Positions 31,845 to 40,811 of a stretch of 64,000 bases of DNA are shown one piece after another. The stretch's first letter is position 1, and each line of letters opens with the position of its first letter. This DNA is from JASLBX01 sp036373915 (GTDB taxonomy: Bacteria; Actinomycetota; Actinomycetes; Jiangellales; Jiangellaceae), in the NCBI GenBank assembly GCA_036373915.1, contig DASUUU010000137.1:1-64000 (forward strand). Direction: 5' to 3'. The notes beneath the pieces were generated by a model, which saw nothing but the letters and a program-made list of their open reading frames with translations, had not been told where the DNA came from and ran no database searches. The translations under genes were made by a program, and so were the position numbers.

Positions 31845-34244
31845 TCAGTCCTCCCACTCGAGAGAGTCCTCGGCCACGATCTCCTTCTCGGCGGCGACGA
31901 CGTTCTGCATGACCGCGACGAAGCTGTCCGGAGTCACCGAGATGGAGTCGATGCCCGCCCGGACGAGGAACCGGGCGTACTCGGGATCGTCGCTCGGCCG
32001 CTGACCGCATAGTCCGACCTTCCGGCCGACCGCATGGGCGGCGGTGATGAGCTGCCGGATGTTCTGAACCACCGCAGGGTTCGCCTCGTCGAACAGGTCA
32101 CCTACGGCCGCGGAACCAGGGTCGACGCCGAGGACGAGTCGAGTCAGGTCGGTGCTCCCGATCGTCAAGCCGTCGAAGCGCTCGGCGAACTGCTCGGCCA
32201 GCAGGATGTTGGCCGGGATCTCGGCCATGAGGTGGATCTCCAGCCCGTTCACACCGCGCTCGAGACCTTCCGAGCGCATGATATCGAGCACCCGGTCGGC
32301 TTCTTCAGGCGTGCGGCAGAACGGGATCATCACCACCACATTGGTCAGCCCCATCTGCTCGCGGACGCGCCGCAGCGCGCGGCACTCGAGGGCGAACCCC
32401 TCCCGGTAGCCCTCGCTGTAGTAGCGGGACGCACCACGCCAGCCCAGCATCGGGTTCTCCTCGGCCGGCTCGAACCGGGCGCCTCCGATGAGTCGTGCGT
32501 ACTCGTTCGTCTTGAAGTCGCTGGTACGGACGATGACGGGGGCGGGCCACCGGGCGGCCGCGATTCTGGCGATGCCGAAAGCGAGCTGCTCGACGAAGTA
32601 CTCTGCCGGCTCGTCGTAGCCCTGGGTCAGCTCCTCGACCTGGTCACGTGCGACAGGGGCCAGCTCGTCGATGCGCAGCAGCGCCATCGGATGCACCTTG
32701 ACCTGGTTGCTGACGATGAGCTCCATCCGGGCCAGCCCGACTCCGCCGGCCGGTAGCCGCCACCAGCGCAGCGCGGCCGCGGGATCGGCCAGGTCCAGCA
32801 ACACCTCGGTACGGGTGCGCGGCGGCTCGGTCAGATCGACGTCGTGCTCGTCGTAATCGAGCGTTCCCCGGTAGACGTGGCCGATGTCGCCTTCGGCACA
32901 GGACACCGTCACCTGGTTGCCGTGACCGAGAGTGGCCGTTGCGGTTTCGGTGCCTACGATCGCGGTCACGCCGAGCTCGCGGGCGACCATCGCGGCGTGG
33001 GACGTCCGGCCGCCGTGGTCGGTGACGATGGCGGCCGCCCGCCTCATGACGGGCTCCCAGGCCGGGTCGGTGCGCTCTGTGACAAGGACGGCACCGTCGG
33101 TGAACCGGTCCATGTCGTTCGGGCTGTCCAGGACGCACACCCGGCCGGCAGCGATCGAATCACCGACCGCCGCGCCGCTGACCAGGCGGTCGCCGGTGCC
33201 GGTGAGCCGGAAGGCGCGCAGCCGACCGGATTGGTCGCGGGACCGTGCTGTTTCGGGCCTGGCCTCGACTATGAACAGCTTTCCGGAATGCCCGTCCTTG
33301 GCCCACTCCATGTCCATGGGGACGCCGTAATGCTCCTCCACGGCGACAGCCCACCGGGCCAGCGTGAGGATCTCGCGGTCGGTCAGCACGTAGGAGGCAC
33401 GTTCGTTGTCCGAAGTCTCGACGATCCGGGTCCCGCCGCCGGCGGCGTAGATCGCCTTATGGTCCTTGCGGCCCCGGGACCTGGAGATGATCGGTGTCAA
33501 GCGGCGATCCGACAGCAGCGGCTTGAACACCGAGTACTCGTCCGGGTCGACCTGGCCGGACACCACCGTCTCGCCCAGTCCCCACGCGGCGTCGATGACG
33601 ATCGTCCCGGGAAACCCCGTCTCGGTGTCGGTGGAGAACACCACACCAGCGCCGGCGAGGTCCGAGCGGACCATCGGCTGCACGCAGGCGGACAGGGCGA
33701 TCTCGAGGTGGTCGTAGCCCAACGCCTCGCGGTAGTTGATCGCCCGGTCGGTGAACAGGGACGCGAAGCACCGCTCGACGGCTTGAATGAGCCGGTTCGG
33801 TCCCGAGACGTTGAGGAAGCTCTCCTGCTGCCTGGCGAGGCCGGCTTCACGCACGTCTTCGGCCGTCGCGCTGCTGCGAACGGCAACGTCCACGTTCTCG
33901 GTCAGCGTCGCGGAGCTCAGCTCGAGGTAGGCGTCGGTGATCGCCGAGACGAGCTGCGAGGGCATCTGAGCCGCCGCGAACAACGACCGGATCGCCGTAC
34001 CGACCTCGGGTAGCGGCGCACCGGCTCGCAGCCGGGCGAGCTCGCTCGAGATCCGGTCACCGAGGTTGTTGGCGGCCAGGTACTCCCGATACGCCCGGGC
34101 GGTGGTGGCGAAGCCGTTCGGAACCTGAATACCGGCTGCGCCGAGGGAAGTCATCAGTTCGCCGAGCGATGCGTTCTTCCCGCCGACCGTTCCGCCGTCG
34201 GCCCGGTTGAGGTCCTTGAACCACACGATCCTCGGTTCGCTCAT
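31845..34244 (-). CDS. ppsA: Phosphoenolpyruvate synthase
   Basis: 799 residues, close to E. coli PpsA (792). The ATP-grasp domain opens FKDLNRADGGTVGGKNASLG. The phosphohistidine domain is TDHGGRTSHAAMVARELGV with the catalytic His, and the C-terminal PEP/pyruvate barrel has EIPANILLAEQFAERFDG and GLCGQRPSDDPEYARFLV with the active Cys. It converts pyruvate and ATP to PEP, AMP and phosphate, supporting gluconeogenesis. The ATG at 34244 is six bases after GATGCT, with GGCGATGCT identical to the promoter of the second PPOX gene, and a DevR-like repeat lies about 43 bases upstream. That suggests control by a hypoxia/NO regulon. Confidence 0.93.
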   Translation of the reverse strand: MSEPRIVWFKDLNRADGGTVGGKNASLGELMTSLGAAGIQVPNGFATTARAYREYLAANNLGDRISSELARLRAGAPLPEVGTAIRSLFAAAQMPSQLVSAITDAYLELSSATLTENVDVAVRSSATAEDVREAGLARQQESFLNVSGPNRLIQAVERCFASLFTDRAINYREALGYDHLEIALSACVQPMVRSDLAGAGVVFSTDTETGFPGTIVIDAAWGLGETVVSGQVDPDEYSVFKPLLSDRRLTPIISRSRGRKDHKAIYAAGGGTRIVETSDNERASYVLTDREILTLARWAVAVEEHYGVPMDMEWAKDGHSGKLFIVEARPETARSRDQSGRLRAFRLTGTGDRLVSGAAVGDSIAAGRVCVLDSPNDMDRFTDGAVLVTERTDPAWEPVMRRAAAIVTDHGGRTSHAAMVARELGVTAIVGTETATATLGHGNQVTVSCAEGDIGHVYRGTLDYDEHDVDLTEPPRTRTEVLLDLADPAAALRWWRLPAGGVGLARMELIVSNQVKVHPMALLRIDELAPVARDQVEELTQGYDEPAEYFVEQLAFGIARIAAARWPAPVIVRTSDFKTNEYARLIGGARFEPAEENPMLGWRGASRYYSEGYREGFALECRALRRVREQMGLTNVVVMIPFCRTPEEADRVLDIMRSEGLERGVNGLEIHLMAEIPANILLAEQFAERFDGLTIGSTDLTRLVLGVDPGSAAVGDLFDEANPAVVQNIRQLITAAHAVGRKVGLCGQRPSDDPEYARFLVRAGIDSISVTPDSFVAVMQNVVAAEKEIVAEDSLEWED

Positions 34245-34280
34245 GCATCGAGCATCGCCCTGCCCGGCCCCGCGCCAGTA

Positions 34281-34294
34281 GTGCCGATGGTCCT
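34281..34294 (-). promoter_or_regulatory. DevR/DosR-like box before ppsA
   Basis: Read leftwards, AGGACCATCGGCAC matches 9 of 14 positions of GGGACT-W2-AGTCCC and is centred 43.5 bases upstream of the ppsA ATG, which appears to be leaderless. Weak by itself; supported by the same spacing at two other genes. Confidence 0.35.
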
Positions 34295-34305
34295 GCCGAG
34301 AATGG

Positions 34306-35064
34306 TCAAGCGGCGGCCGGCTTCCGGCCGACGAAGACATCCCTGGGCATCCTGTCCTCTGTGGTGTGTTCCGTGACGACGGTCGCCTCGAAGCCCGCGT
34401 CCGAAAGCACCCGCAGCCACTCCGCACGGGCGAAAAGCCCGGTTCGGTGCCTTTCGTGCACCACCTCGACCGATCCGTCCTCAGCACGGAGGGCGAAGAC
34501 GTATACAGTGTCGACCCAGGTGTCGGCTGGGTCCGGATCCCAGGTCCACTCCAGGTAGCGTGCCGCGCGCAGGCCGGTGCCGTCGTCGCTGCCACCGAGC
34601 CCACTGGTCGGCTCGAAGGTCTCCGCCGTGGAGTCCGGTACGAACACCGCGACCGCACCGGGCCGGCAGTGGACGAATGCGGTCTCGACAGCCAGGACCA
34701 GATCCGTGGTCGTGAGCATGTAGTCGATGGCGTCATGGACGAAGACGGCATCGAAGGTGCGACCGAGCCGGAGCGTGCGCATGTCGCCGCGGATGTGCTC
34801 GCATTGCGGGTTGAGCCGCCGCGACACCTCGAGCATCTGGCCCGAGCGGTCCACCAGGGTCATCGTGAATCGCTCCTTGAGGTACCTGGCGTTGTGCCCG
34901 CCGCCACTGCCGAGCTCGAGCACATCGCGGACCGGCGGCTCGCCGGACGCGAGGAGGCCGGCCGCGAACGCCGCCTCTTCCGCGTACTCGTCCGGCGGTG
35001 AGATCAACGGCCACCACGGGGCGAGGTCGGAGTAGAGGCGCGGAGTCGCAGAGCTGGACGTCAC
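34306..35064 (-). CDS. Class I SAM-dependent methyltransferase
   Basis: About 252 residues. SAM-binding motif I is VLELGSGGGHNARYL (about 50-64), with TLVDRSGQMLEVSRR as the acidic loop. Motif II surrounds FDAVFVHDAIDYML. The GTG at 35064 is preferred, with GATGAT six bases upstream; an alternative TTG lies at 35097, inside the neighbouring gene. Substrate not evident. It is encoded between the CBS-BON protein and PEP synthase on the same strand. Confidence 0.83.
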   Translation of the reverse strand: MTSSSATPRLYSDLAPWWPLISPPDEYAEEAAFAAGLLASGEPPVRDVLELGSGGGHNARYLKERFTMTLVDRSGQMLEVSRRLNPQCEHIRGDMRTLRLGRTFDAVFVHDAIDYMLTTTDLVLAVETAFVHCRPGAVAVFVPDSTAETFEPTSGLGGSDDGTGLRAARYLEWTWDPDPADTWVDTVYVFALRAEDGSVEVVHERHRTGLFARAEWLRVLSDAGFEATVVTEHTTEDRMPRDVFVGRKPAAA

Positions 35065-35093
35065 GGCTCCATCATCGCCGAATCGCGCCCTAC

Positions 35094-35714
35094 TCAATCG
35101 CGTGGAAGCGGTTCCTGCCGGGCATCGTGCGGGCCGTGGACGCGGCTGACCCCTGCGACCGTGCGGGCCAGGATGGCCGCGACCTTCGCATCACGCTCCG
35201 AACCGTGGCCGGACAACTCGACCTGGCCGTCGGTGACAGCGGCCGTCCACCCCTGCAGACCGGCCTCGGCGAACAGCTCATGGATCTCGTCCCTGATGCG
35301 ATCGTCGGTCACCGCGAGCACGCGGATCAGATCCCGCCGGCTCACGATCCCGACCACCCGCTGGCCGTGCACGACCGGGATACTCTTGACGCCGGTGTCG
35401 AGCATGAGGCGGGCGATATCCGCGGCGTCGGTGCTCTCGTGCACGGCGAGCACACCCGTCGTCATGACATCGGCGACGGTCTTCGGCGACGGCTCGACCT
35501 CTCCACCGTCCGCTCGCGCATGCGCTCGCGGGTCCCTGACCAGCTCGTTTCGTAGCAGGTCGGCCTCGCTCACGATGCCTACCAGCCGCTCGTGCTCGTC
35601 GATGACGGGCAGGGCCGTGATCTCATGCCGATCGAGCATCCGGATGGCGTCCTTGATCGACATGTCGGCCGCGGCAGTGATCGGTGGGCTGGTCATGATC
35701 TCGTGTGCTAGCAC
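35094..35714 (-). CDS. CBS-domain pair with C-terminal BON domain
   Basis: About 206 residues from a GTG with GGGAG five bases upstream. The Bateman pair is made of CBS1 (EIMTSPPITAAADMSIKDAI, then LPVIDEHERLVGIVSEADLL) and CBS2 (DVMTTGVLAVHESTDAADIA, then IPVVHGQRVVGIVSRRDLIR). A BON-like segment follows (about 150-195: TAAVTDGQVELSGHGSERDA). CBS pairs bind adenine nucleotides; BON domains bind membranes or partners. Similar proteins belong to dormancy regulons in mycobacteria. An upstream in-frame ATG at 35840 lacks a ribosome site. Confidence 0.85.
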   Translation of the reverse strand: MLAHEIMTSPPITAAADMSIKDAIRMLDRHEITALPVIDEHERLVGIVSEADLLRNELVRDPRAHARADGGEVEPSPKTVADVMTTGVLAVHESTDAADIARLMLDTGVKSIPVVHGQRVVGIVSRRDLIRVLAVTDDRIRDEIHELFAEAGLQGWTAAVTDGQVELSGHGSERDAKVAAILARTVAGVSRVHGPHDARQEPLPRD

Positions 35715-35777
35715 CTCGACTCCCAACAACTCTGGCTCGTCGCCATAAGTCGACCAGGTGCGATAGGCGACAGAATA

Positions 35778-35791
35778 GGGCCAATCGTCAC
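35778..35791. promoter_or_regulatory. DevR/DosR-like box between CBS and kinase genes
   Basis: Read leftwards GTGACGATTGGCCC matches 10 of 14 positions of GGGACT-W2-AGTCCC. It lies between the CBS-BON gene (start 35714) and the divergent DevS-like kinase gene (start 35879), so it may serve either. No start site is known for either gene. Confidence 0.35.
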
Positions 35792-35878
35792 AGCGCCGGT
35801 CGCTATCGGCAAGAGCCAACCGGGCCGAGCCGTCTGACATGATGGTCTTTGAGCACGATCGTCGCCTCGGGGGTTGGC

Positions 35879-37588
35879 ATGGACCACGAAGAGCGGAGCC
35901 TGCTACCGCAGCTTCCGCTCGATGACCTGCTCGCGGAGCTGCAGGGCCGGCTGGACGCCGTCCGCACGGCGCGCGACGGTGTCCATGCGCTTCTCGACGC
36001 CGTGGTCTCGATCGGCCGCGAGCTTGAGATCGAGACGGTCCTGCGGCGGATAGTCGAAGCCGCCACGACGCTCGTCGACGCCCGGTACGGCGCGCTGGGC
36101 GTCATCGGAGAAGACGGGCAACTAGCGCAATTCGTACCCGTGGGCATCACCGAGGAAGAGATCGCCGCGATCGAGGAGTGGCCGCACGGCCGGGGAATCC
36201 TCGGTTTGCTGATCAAGGATCCGCACCCCCTCCGGCTGTCCGACATTCACGACCATCCGGAGTCGTTCGGTTTCCCGCAAGGACACCCACCGATGCGCAG
36301 CTTCCTCGGTGTCCCGATCAGGGTTCGCGATGAAGTGTTCGGCAACCTCTACCTGACCGAGAAGAGCGACGGCCGCGACTTCGACGAACAGGACGAGACG
36401 ATCGTCAGCGCGCTGGCGACGGCGGCGGGTGTCGCGATCGAGAACGCCCGGTTGTACGAGGAGTCCCGCCAGCGCGAGACGTGGCTCGAGGCGTCGGCCG
36501 AACTGACCCGGATCCTGTTGTCCGGGTCTGAGCCACGCGAGGCGCTGGCCTTCGTGGCGGCACACGCCCAGCAGATGTCGGGTGCCAAGGTGGCCGCGGT
36601 GGCCGTGCCGTCCAGCGGTCTGGACTCCATGGTGGTGACAGCGCTCGCCGGCGAAGGCTACGACGAGTTGGCCGGTCTCGAGTTTCCGGTGGGCGAGACC
36701 TTGATCGGGGGAGTGTTCGCGACCGGCGAGCCGCGTGTCATCACGGACTACACCGGACGCCCGGAAGACGCACCCCTTGTGGTGAGGTTGCCCAGCGGCC
36801 CGAGGTTGCTCGTACCGCTGGGCGAGCGGGGCAGTGTGCGCGGTGTGCTCGTCGTAGCGAAGAAGCGGGGGCAATCGCCCTTCCCGTCGACCGTCATGCG
36901 GTTGCTCAGGTCTTTTGCGGGTCAGGCCGCCATCGTGCTCGAACTCGCCGACGCTCGGCGCGAGTCCGAGCGGTATGGCCTGATCGACGAGCGGGCACGG
37001 ATCGCTCGCGACCTGCACGACGTGGTCATCCAGCGGCTGTTCGCGACGGCCATGACGCTCACCGGCGCGGTCCGTCTCATCGACCGCCCGGAGGCTGCCG
37101 GCCGCGTTCACTCGGCTGTCGACGATCTCGACGAGACCATCCGGCAGATCCGTTCGACGATCTTCGCGCTCCAGTCCACCGAGCACGCCGCCACCGCCGT
37201 CGGATTGCGGGCTCGGATCCTCGGCGTCGTCGACGCCGTCACCCAGCAGCTCGGGTTCACGCCCGGTGTCCGGATGGAGGGCCTGCTCGACACGGACGCC
37301 CCGGACGAGCTGAGCGACGATCTGCTGGCGGTGCTGCGGGAGGGCCTGTCCAACGTGGTCCGGCACGCAAAGGCACGCCATGTCGACGTACTCATCGAGC
37401 TGCGGGACGACAGCCTGCTGCTGCGGATCCGCGACGACGGTGTCGGCGTGCCCGAATCCGGCCGCCGCAGCGGACTGGCCAACATGGCTGAGCGGGCGGC
37501 TCGCCACGGTGGCGACTTCGATGTCCGCCAGGGAGAGGCGGGCGGCACGGTGCTGGAGTGGCGTGTTCCTGTGGTCTACTCCACCTGA
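35879..37588 (+). CDS. DevS/DosT-like GAF-GAF sensor histidine kinase
   Basis: 569 residues. GAF-A (about 45-190) carries GFPQGHPPMRSFLGVPIRVR; the His in HPPM (residue 136) aligns with the proximal heme ligand of M. tuberculosis DosS/DosT, which has the same HPPMRTFLGVP context. GAF-B is at about 210-355. A HisKA_3 dimerisation domain has the phosphoacceptor in RIARDLHDVVIQRLFA (His380), and the ATPase has LSNVVRHAKA and SGLANMAERAA. A heme-based O2/NO sensor is therefore likely. No DevR-like response regulator is adjacent, so it acts on an unlinked partner. The ATG at 35879 was chosen over a TTG at 35849. Confidence 0.87.
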   Translation: MDHEERSLLPQLPLDDLLAELQGRLDAVRTARDGVHALLDAVVSIGRELEIETVLRRIVEAATTLVDARYGALGVIGEDGQLAQFVPVGITEEEIAAIEEWPHGRGILGLLIKDPHPLRLSDIHDHPESFGFPQGHPPMRSFLGVPIRVRDEVFGNLYLTEKSDGRDFDEQDETIVSALATAAGVAIENARLYEESRQRETWLEASAELTRILLSGSEPREALAFVAAHAQQMSGAKVAAVAVPSSGLDSMVVTALAGEGYDELAGLEFPVGETLIGGVFATGEPRVITDYTGRPEDAPLVVRLPSGPRLLVPLGERGSVRGVLVVAKKRGQSPFPSTVMRLLRSFAGQAAIVLELADARRESERYGLIDERARIARDLHDVVIQRLFATAMTLTGAVRLIDRPEAAGRVHSAVDDLDETIRQIRSTIFALQSTEHAATAVGLRARILGVVDAVTQQLGFTPGVRMEGLLDTDAPDELSDDLLAVLREGLSNVVRHAKARHVDVLIELRDDSLLLRIRDDGVGVPESGRRSGLANMAERAARHGGDFDVRQGEAGGTVLEWRVPVVYST

Positions 37589-38001
37589 CCGTCGGGCCGT
37601 AGCCGCCGGCCGCTCACCTGGTACAACTCGATCTTGACGAAGTGCTCCGGATCCGTCTTCACCCACGTCCCGATGTTCAGCTTGCCGAGCCGTTCGATCT
37701 CGGCGGGGTCCTCCACCACCCGGGACCGCCCGACCGCCACGACGGACCATCCCGCTTTGGTGGCCGTGTTGAACGAATCGGCTTCGAAGGCGACGACGGC
37801 TTCGCGGGTGGCGGCTGCGAGCTTGGACCCGGCTCCCGTCCGGAACACGACGGTCTCGTCGGCGTCCAGCGCGAAGTTCACCGGAAGGATCGCGGGCAAT
37901 GCCCGATCGGTGTAGACGACCCGGCCGACAGGGACGGAGGCAAGCAGATCGAGGCTCTCCTCGCGGGAGAGCACCTCCAAGCCGGCTCCATCACGTTGCA
38001 C
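37576..38001 (-). CDS. Pyridoxamine 5'-phosphate oxidase family protein
   Basis: 141 residues with a split-barrel fold: EESLDLLASVPVGRVVYTDR, LPAILPVNFALDADETVVFR, GWSVVAVGRSRVVED and HFVKIELYQVSGRRL. It is a paralogue of 30926-31348. The GTG start is six bases after GATGCT, giving a leaderless transcript, with the best DevR-like box of the window centred 44 bases upstream. Related PPOX proteins belong to the mycobacterial DosR regulon. The 3' end overlaps the kinase gene by 13 bases (convergent). Cofactor and substrate unknown. Confidence 0.87.
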   Translation of the reverse strand: MQRDGAGLEVLSREESLDLLASVPVGRVVYTDRALPAILPVNFALDADETVVFRTGAGSKLAAATREAVVAFEADSFNTATKAGWSVVAVGRSRVVEDPAEIERLGKLNIGTWVKTDPEHFVKIELYQVSGRRLRPDGQVE

Positions 38002-38035
38002 TGACCTAGCATCGCCTGTTCGGTGGCGCCCCGGG

Positions 38036-38054
38036 CAAGGGACTAAAGGCCTTG
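38036..38054 (-). promoter_or_regulatory. DevR/DosR-like box before second PPOX gene
   Basis: CAAGGGACTAAAGGCCTTG is an inverted repeat whose core GGGACTAAAGGCCT matches 12 of 14 positions of GGGACT-W2-AGTCCC. It is centred about 44.5 bases before the leaderless GTG at 38001, the position expected for activation next to the -35 region. Confidence 0.6.
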
Positions 38055-38102
38055 TTTCGCAGCCCGGCAGATCTGTCAGCCCGGCCGACTAAGGTGCCGA
38101 GG

Positions 38103-39182
38103 GTGCTGACGCTACGGACGCTCAACCGCACGCTTCTGCAGCGGCAGTTCCTGCTTCAGCGGACAGACCTGCCGGTTCCAGAGGTGCTGGAGCGGCTTGT
38201 CGCGGTCCAGGGGCAGGAGCCGAACTGGCCCTACGTCGGTCTGTGGGCTCGAGTTGCCGGCTTCCGCGCGGACGATCTCTGCGGCCTGCTCGAGCAGCGG
38301 CGCGTCGTGCGCGGCACAACGATCCGGGCGACGGTGCATCTTGCGCTCGCCGAAGACTTCTGCTGGCTGCGGCCGACCGTGCAACCGGTCGTCGCCCGGC
38401 TGACCCGCCATGCGTACTACGCCCGTGAGATCGACGGGCTCGATGTCCGCAAGTTGGCCGATGTCGGCCGTGAGCTGCTCGGCGACCGCACGCTCACTCG
38501 GCGCGAACTGGGCAGGTTGCTCGCCGAGCGGTTCCCCGGACGCCATCCGGGCCGGCTCGCGGGCACCGTCGAGTTGCTGGAACCACTCGTTCACGGGCCG
38601 ACCAACGCGGCGTGGGGTTCGTGGCGGAGCGTGGGACCGATCAGCGTGAGCCTGGCCGAGACATCGACCGGCCGTTCCATGCACGATCCCGATCCCGAAG
38701 CGCTGGTCATCCGATATCTCGCCGGCTACGGGCCTGCCACGGTGATGGACATCCAGGCCTGGTCCGGCCTGACCAGACTCGGTCAGGTCGTAGAGCGGAT
38801 GAAACCTGCCCTTCAGGTATTGCGTGCCGAGACCGGCCGCGAGTGGCTGGACCTGCCGGACGCGCCGATCGCGGACGCTGACGTCCCGGCTCCGGTGCGG
38901 TTCATGCCCGCGTTCGATAACGCGTTGCTCGGCCACAAGGACCGGACGAGAATCATCGACGAGGGCGACCGCAAACGGGTCGCCCGCGACGCGTCGGCGG
39001 GCGTTCCGGTCTTCCTTCTGGACGGGTTCGCACGGGGGACGTGGGCGGTCGAGGGCGAGCGGCTGAGCGTCACGCCCTTCCGGCCACTGTCTCCCGGCGA
39101 GACCGATGCCGTCGCGGCCGAAGCCGAGCGGCTCCGCGAGTTCGCCGGCATCGAGACCGTGGAGTTCGAGGAGGTCACGTGA
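38103..39182 (+). CDS. Winged-helix DNA-binding domain protein (AlkZ-like family)
   Basis: 359 residues. It starts VLTLRTLNRTLLQRQFLLQR and has LVAVQGQEPNWPYVGLWAR with the conserved QxQ stretch of the HTH_42/AlkZ family. RGTTIRATVHL and a late FMPAFDNALLGHKDRTRII are also typical. Some members (AlkZ) unhook DNA crosslinks in producers of genotoxic metabolites; most actinobacterial paralogues are uncharacterised. TAAGGT seven bases before the GTG at 38103 indicates a leaderless start; a TTG at 38052 is in frame. The last codon touches the LysE gene start. Confidence 0.85.
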   Translation: MLTLRTLNRTLLQRQFLLQRTDLPVPEVLERLVAVQGQEPNWPYVGLWARVAGFRADDLCGLLEQRRVVRGTTIRATVHLALAEDFCWLRPTVQPVVARLTRHAYYAREIDGLDVRKLADVGRELLGDRTLTRRELGRLLAERFPGRHPGRLAGTVELLEPLVHGPTNAAWGSWRSVGPISVSLAETSTGRSMHDPDPEALVIRYLAGYGPATVMDIQAWSGLTRLGQVVERMKPALQVLRAETGREWLDLPDAPIADADVPAPVRFMPAFDNALLGHKDRTRIIDEGDRKRVARDASAGVPVFLLDGFARGTWAVEGERLSVTPFRPLSPGETDAVAAEAERLREFAGIETVEFEEVT

Positions 39183-39823
39183 TGCCCACGCTCAACACCG
39201 TCGGGATCTTCGCCGCGGCAGCCGTGGTGTTCGCCGTCGTGCCCGGGCCGGCGGTGTTCTACATCGTCACGCGCGGCATGAGCCAGGGGCGCCGGGCCGG
39301 CGTGGTGTCGGCGGCGTCGATAGCGTCAGGCAATTCGGTCCACGTGGTCGCCGCGACGGTCGGGCTGTCTGCCCTGCTGGCCTCCTCTGCCGCCGCGTTC
39401 AGTGTCTTGAAGTATGCCGGCGCCGCGTACCTCATCTACCTCGGAGTGAAGGCGCTTCGGGTACGCCGGGACGCCGCGGCCGGGCCGGAGGTAGCCCCGC
39501 AGTCGCTCTGGCGGGTGTTCCGGGAAGGTTGGATCGTCGCAGTCCTGAACCCGAAGGCGGCGCTGTTCTTCCTGGCCTTCCTGCCGCAGTTCGTCGACCC
39601 GGCGCGCGGACCGGCGGCATCGCAACTGGTGGTCCTCGGCCTCCTGCTGGTCGTCATCACAGCGGCCAGCGACACCTGCTACGCATTGCTCAGCGGCAGC
39701 GCGAGCGCCTGGCTCCGCAGCCGGGCCCATCTGCTCCGGCGGGGCCGGCTGGCGACGGGCGGCGCCTACATCACGCTCGGCGTCGCCGCCGCAGTGGCCG
39801 GAGAGCGCCCGAAAGCGGGCTGA
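39182..39823 (+). CDS. LysE/RhtB family exporter
   Basis: 213 residues with about six membrane helices. The family pattern VVPGPAVFYIVTRGMSQGRR (GP in helix 1) and the central FREGWIVAVLNPKAALFFLA (NPK) are both intact. Members export amino acids such as homoserine, threonine or lysine. The ATG overlaps the upstream stop by one base (TGATG), so it is co-translated with the winged-helix gene. Confidence 0.92.
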   Translation: MPTLNTVGIFAAAAVVFAVVPGPAVFYIVTRGMSQGRRAGVVSAASIASGNSVHVVAATVGLSALLASSAAAFSVLKYAGAAYLIYLGVKALRVRRDAAAGPEVAPQSLWRVFREGWIVAVLNPKAALFFLAFLPQFVDPARGPAASQLVVLGLLLVVITAASDTCYALLSGSASAWLRSRAHLLRRGRLATGGAYITLGVAAAVAGERPKAG

Positions 39824-39845
39824 GGCTGGTGTGTCGGCGGGTCAC

Positions 39846-40730
39846 TCAGTCCTTTCGCTCGCCGACATGGACGCTGCGCGCATCCAGCGAGAACAGATCC
39901 GGGCGGTGTCCGAGCCAGGCCGGGTCCGAGGGACCCAGCAGCCGATCCCAGGCTTCGAGATCGGCCGGATCCAGGTAGCCGGTCGGGCGTATCCGGTCGA
40001 CCCAGCGCGTGAACCGGTCGATGACGTGCTCGACATCGCGCGTGCCAAGTGGGCTCGGGCGTTCGCGCAGGAACGTCCGCGTCGTGACTGCCGTGAGCCC
40101 GGCCCGGCGCAGCGCCTCGGTCCAGCCGTACGGCATCGAGGTCGAACCTGGCAGCTCTTCGCGCATGCGGGCGAACCAGCGGTCGTTGGCCGCGTCCAGC
40201 CGCTGTTCCAGGCCGGGCGCGCCGACGCCAAGGTCCCACGGCAGGTGCCGCGCCGGCAGGCCGCCCTCCGCGAGTGCGAGTCGCCCGCCCGGCGCCAGCA
40301 GGCTCGCCAGTCCGTTTATCGCCACCTGCTGGTCGCCCACGTGATGCACGGACGCGGACGCCCAGACAAGGTCCGCCGGAGCCGCCATCGCCGCGCGGAC
40401 GGATTCGACACCATCGCCCAGATCTGCCTGTACGAGCGCCATCTCGGCCGGCCCGTTCGCGCCGCCGGCCGTCGCCTGGTCGCGCACCGCCGCCAGGAGT
40501 TCGGCCTGCGCGTCGACAGCCACCACCTGTCCGCCGACGTCCATGGCGGCCGCAAGCGCGAGCGTCATGCCACCACCACCGCAGCCGATATCGACCGCGA
40601 CCCGGTCGGCAGGACGTAGCAACCAGCCGGCGAGCTCGTCGTACCACGGCCGGTCGTGCTGGGCCATCTCGACCAGGCCGGCGACCTTCTCGGCCCAGTG
40701 CACCACGTACGGATCGGTCCGGTCGGTCAC
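39846..40730 (-). CDS. Class I SAM-dependent methyltransferase
   Basis: 294 residues. SAM motif I is VAVDIGCGGGGMTLALAAAM, with VVAVDAQAELL next and LVWASASVHHVGDQQVAING as the region around motif II. The C-terminal part contains LRERPSPLGTRDVEHVIDRF. Small-molecule methyltransferase by fold; acceptor unknown. The GTG at 40730 is seven bases after TAGCTT (leaderless pattern), whereas the open frame extends to 40958 through unlikely sequence. Confidence 0.85.
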   Translation of the reverse strand: MTDRTDPYVVHWAEKVAGLVEMAQHDRPWYDELAGWLLRPADRVAVDIGCGGGGMTLALAAAMDVGGQVVAVDAQAELLAAVRDQATAGGANGPAEMALVQADLGDGVESVRAAMAAPADLVWASASVHHVGDQQVAINGLASLLAPGGRLALAEGGLPARHLPWDLGVGAPGLEQRLDAANDRWFARMREELPGSTSMPYGWTEALRRAGLTAVTTRTFLRERPSPLGTRDVEHVIDRFTRWVDRIRPTGYLDPADLEAWDRLLGPSDPAWLGHRPDLFSLDARSVHVGERKD

Positions 40731-40811
40731 GGCGTCCAAGCTACCCGCGCCGGTCAGAAGCAGGCGAGCGGCCGTGTCAGACTTGCCTGACGCCCGTGAC
40801 AAGGAGGCAGC

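Noticed and set aside
32844..34013. 389-codon rightward ORF opposite ppsA
   Set aside because: Antisense of conserved PEP synthase motifs; no ribosome site and no recognisable domain.
36122..37750. 542-codon leftward ORF opposite the DevS-like kinase
   Set aside because: Antisense of a well-supported kinase; the product is Arg/Gly/Asp-rich without domains.
38103..39182. Start at TTG 38052 for the winged-helix protein
   Set aside because: The extra residues are not family-like and the segment contains the region just beyond the DevR-like box; the GTG at 38103 has a proper -10 box seven bases upstream.
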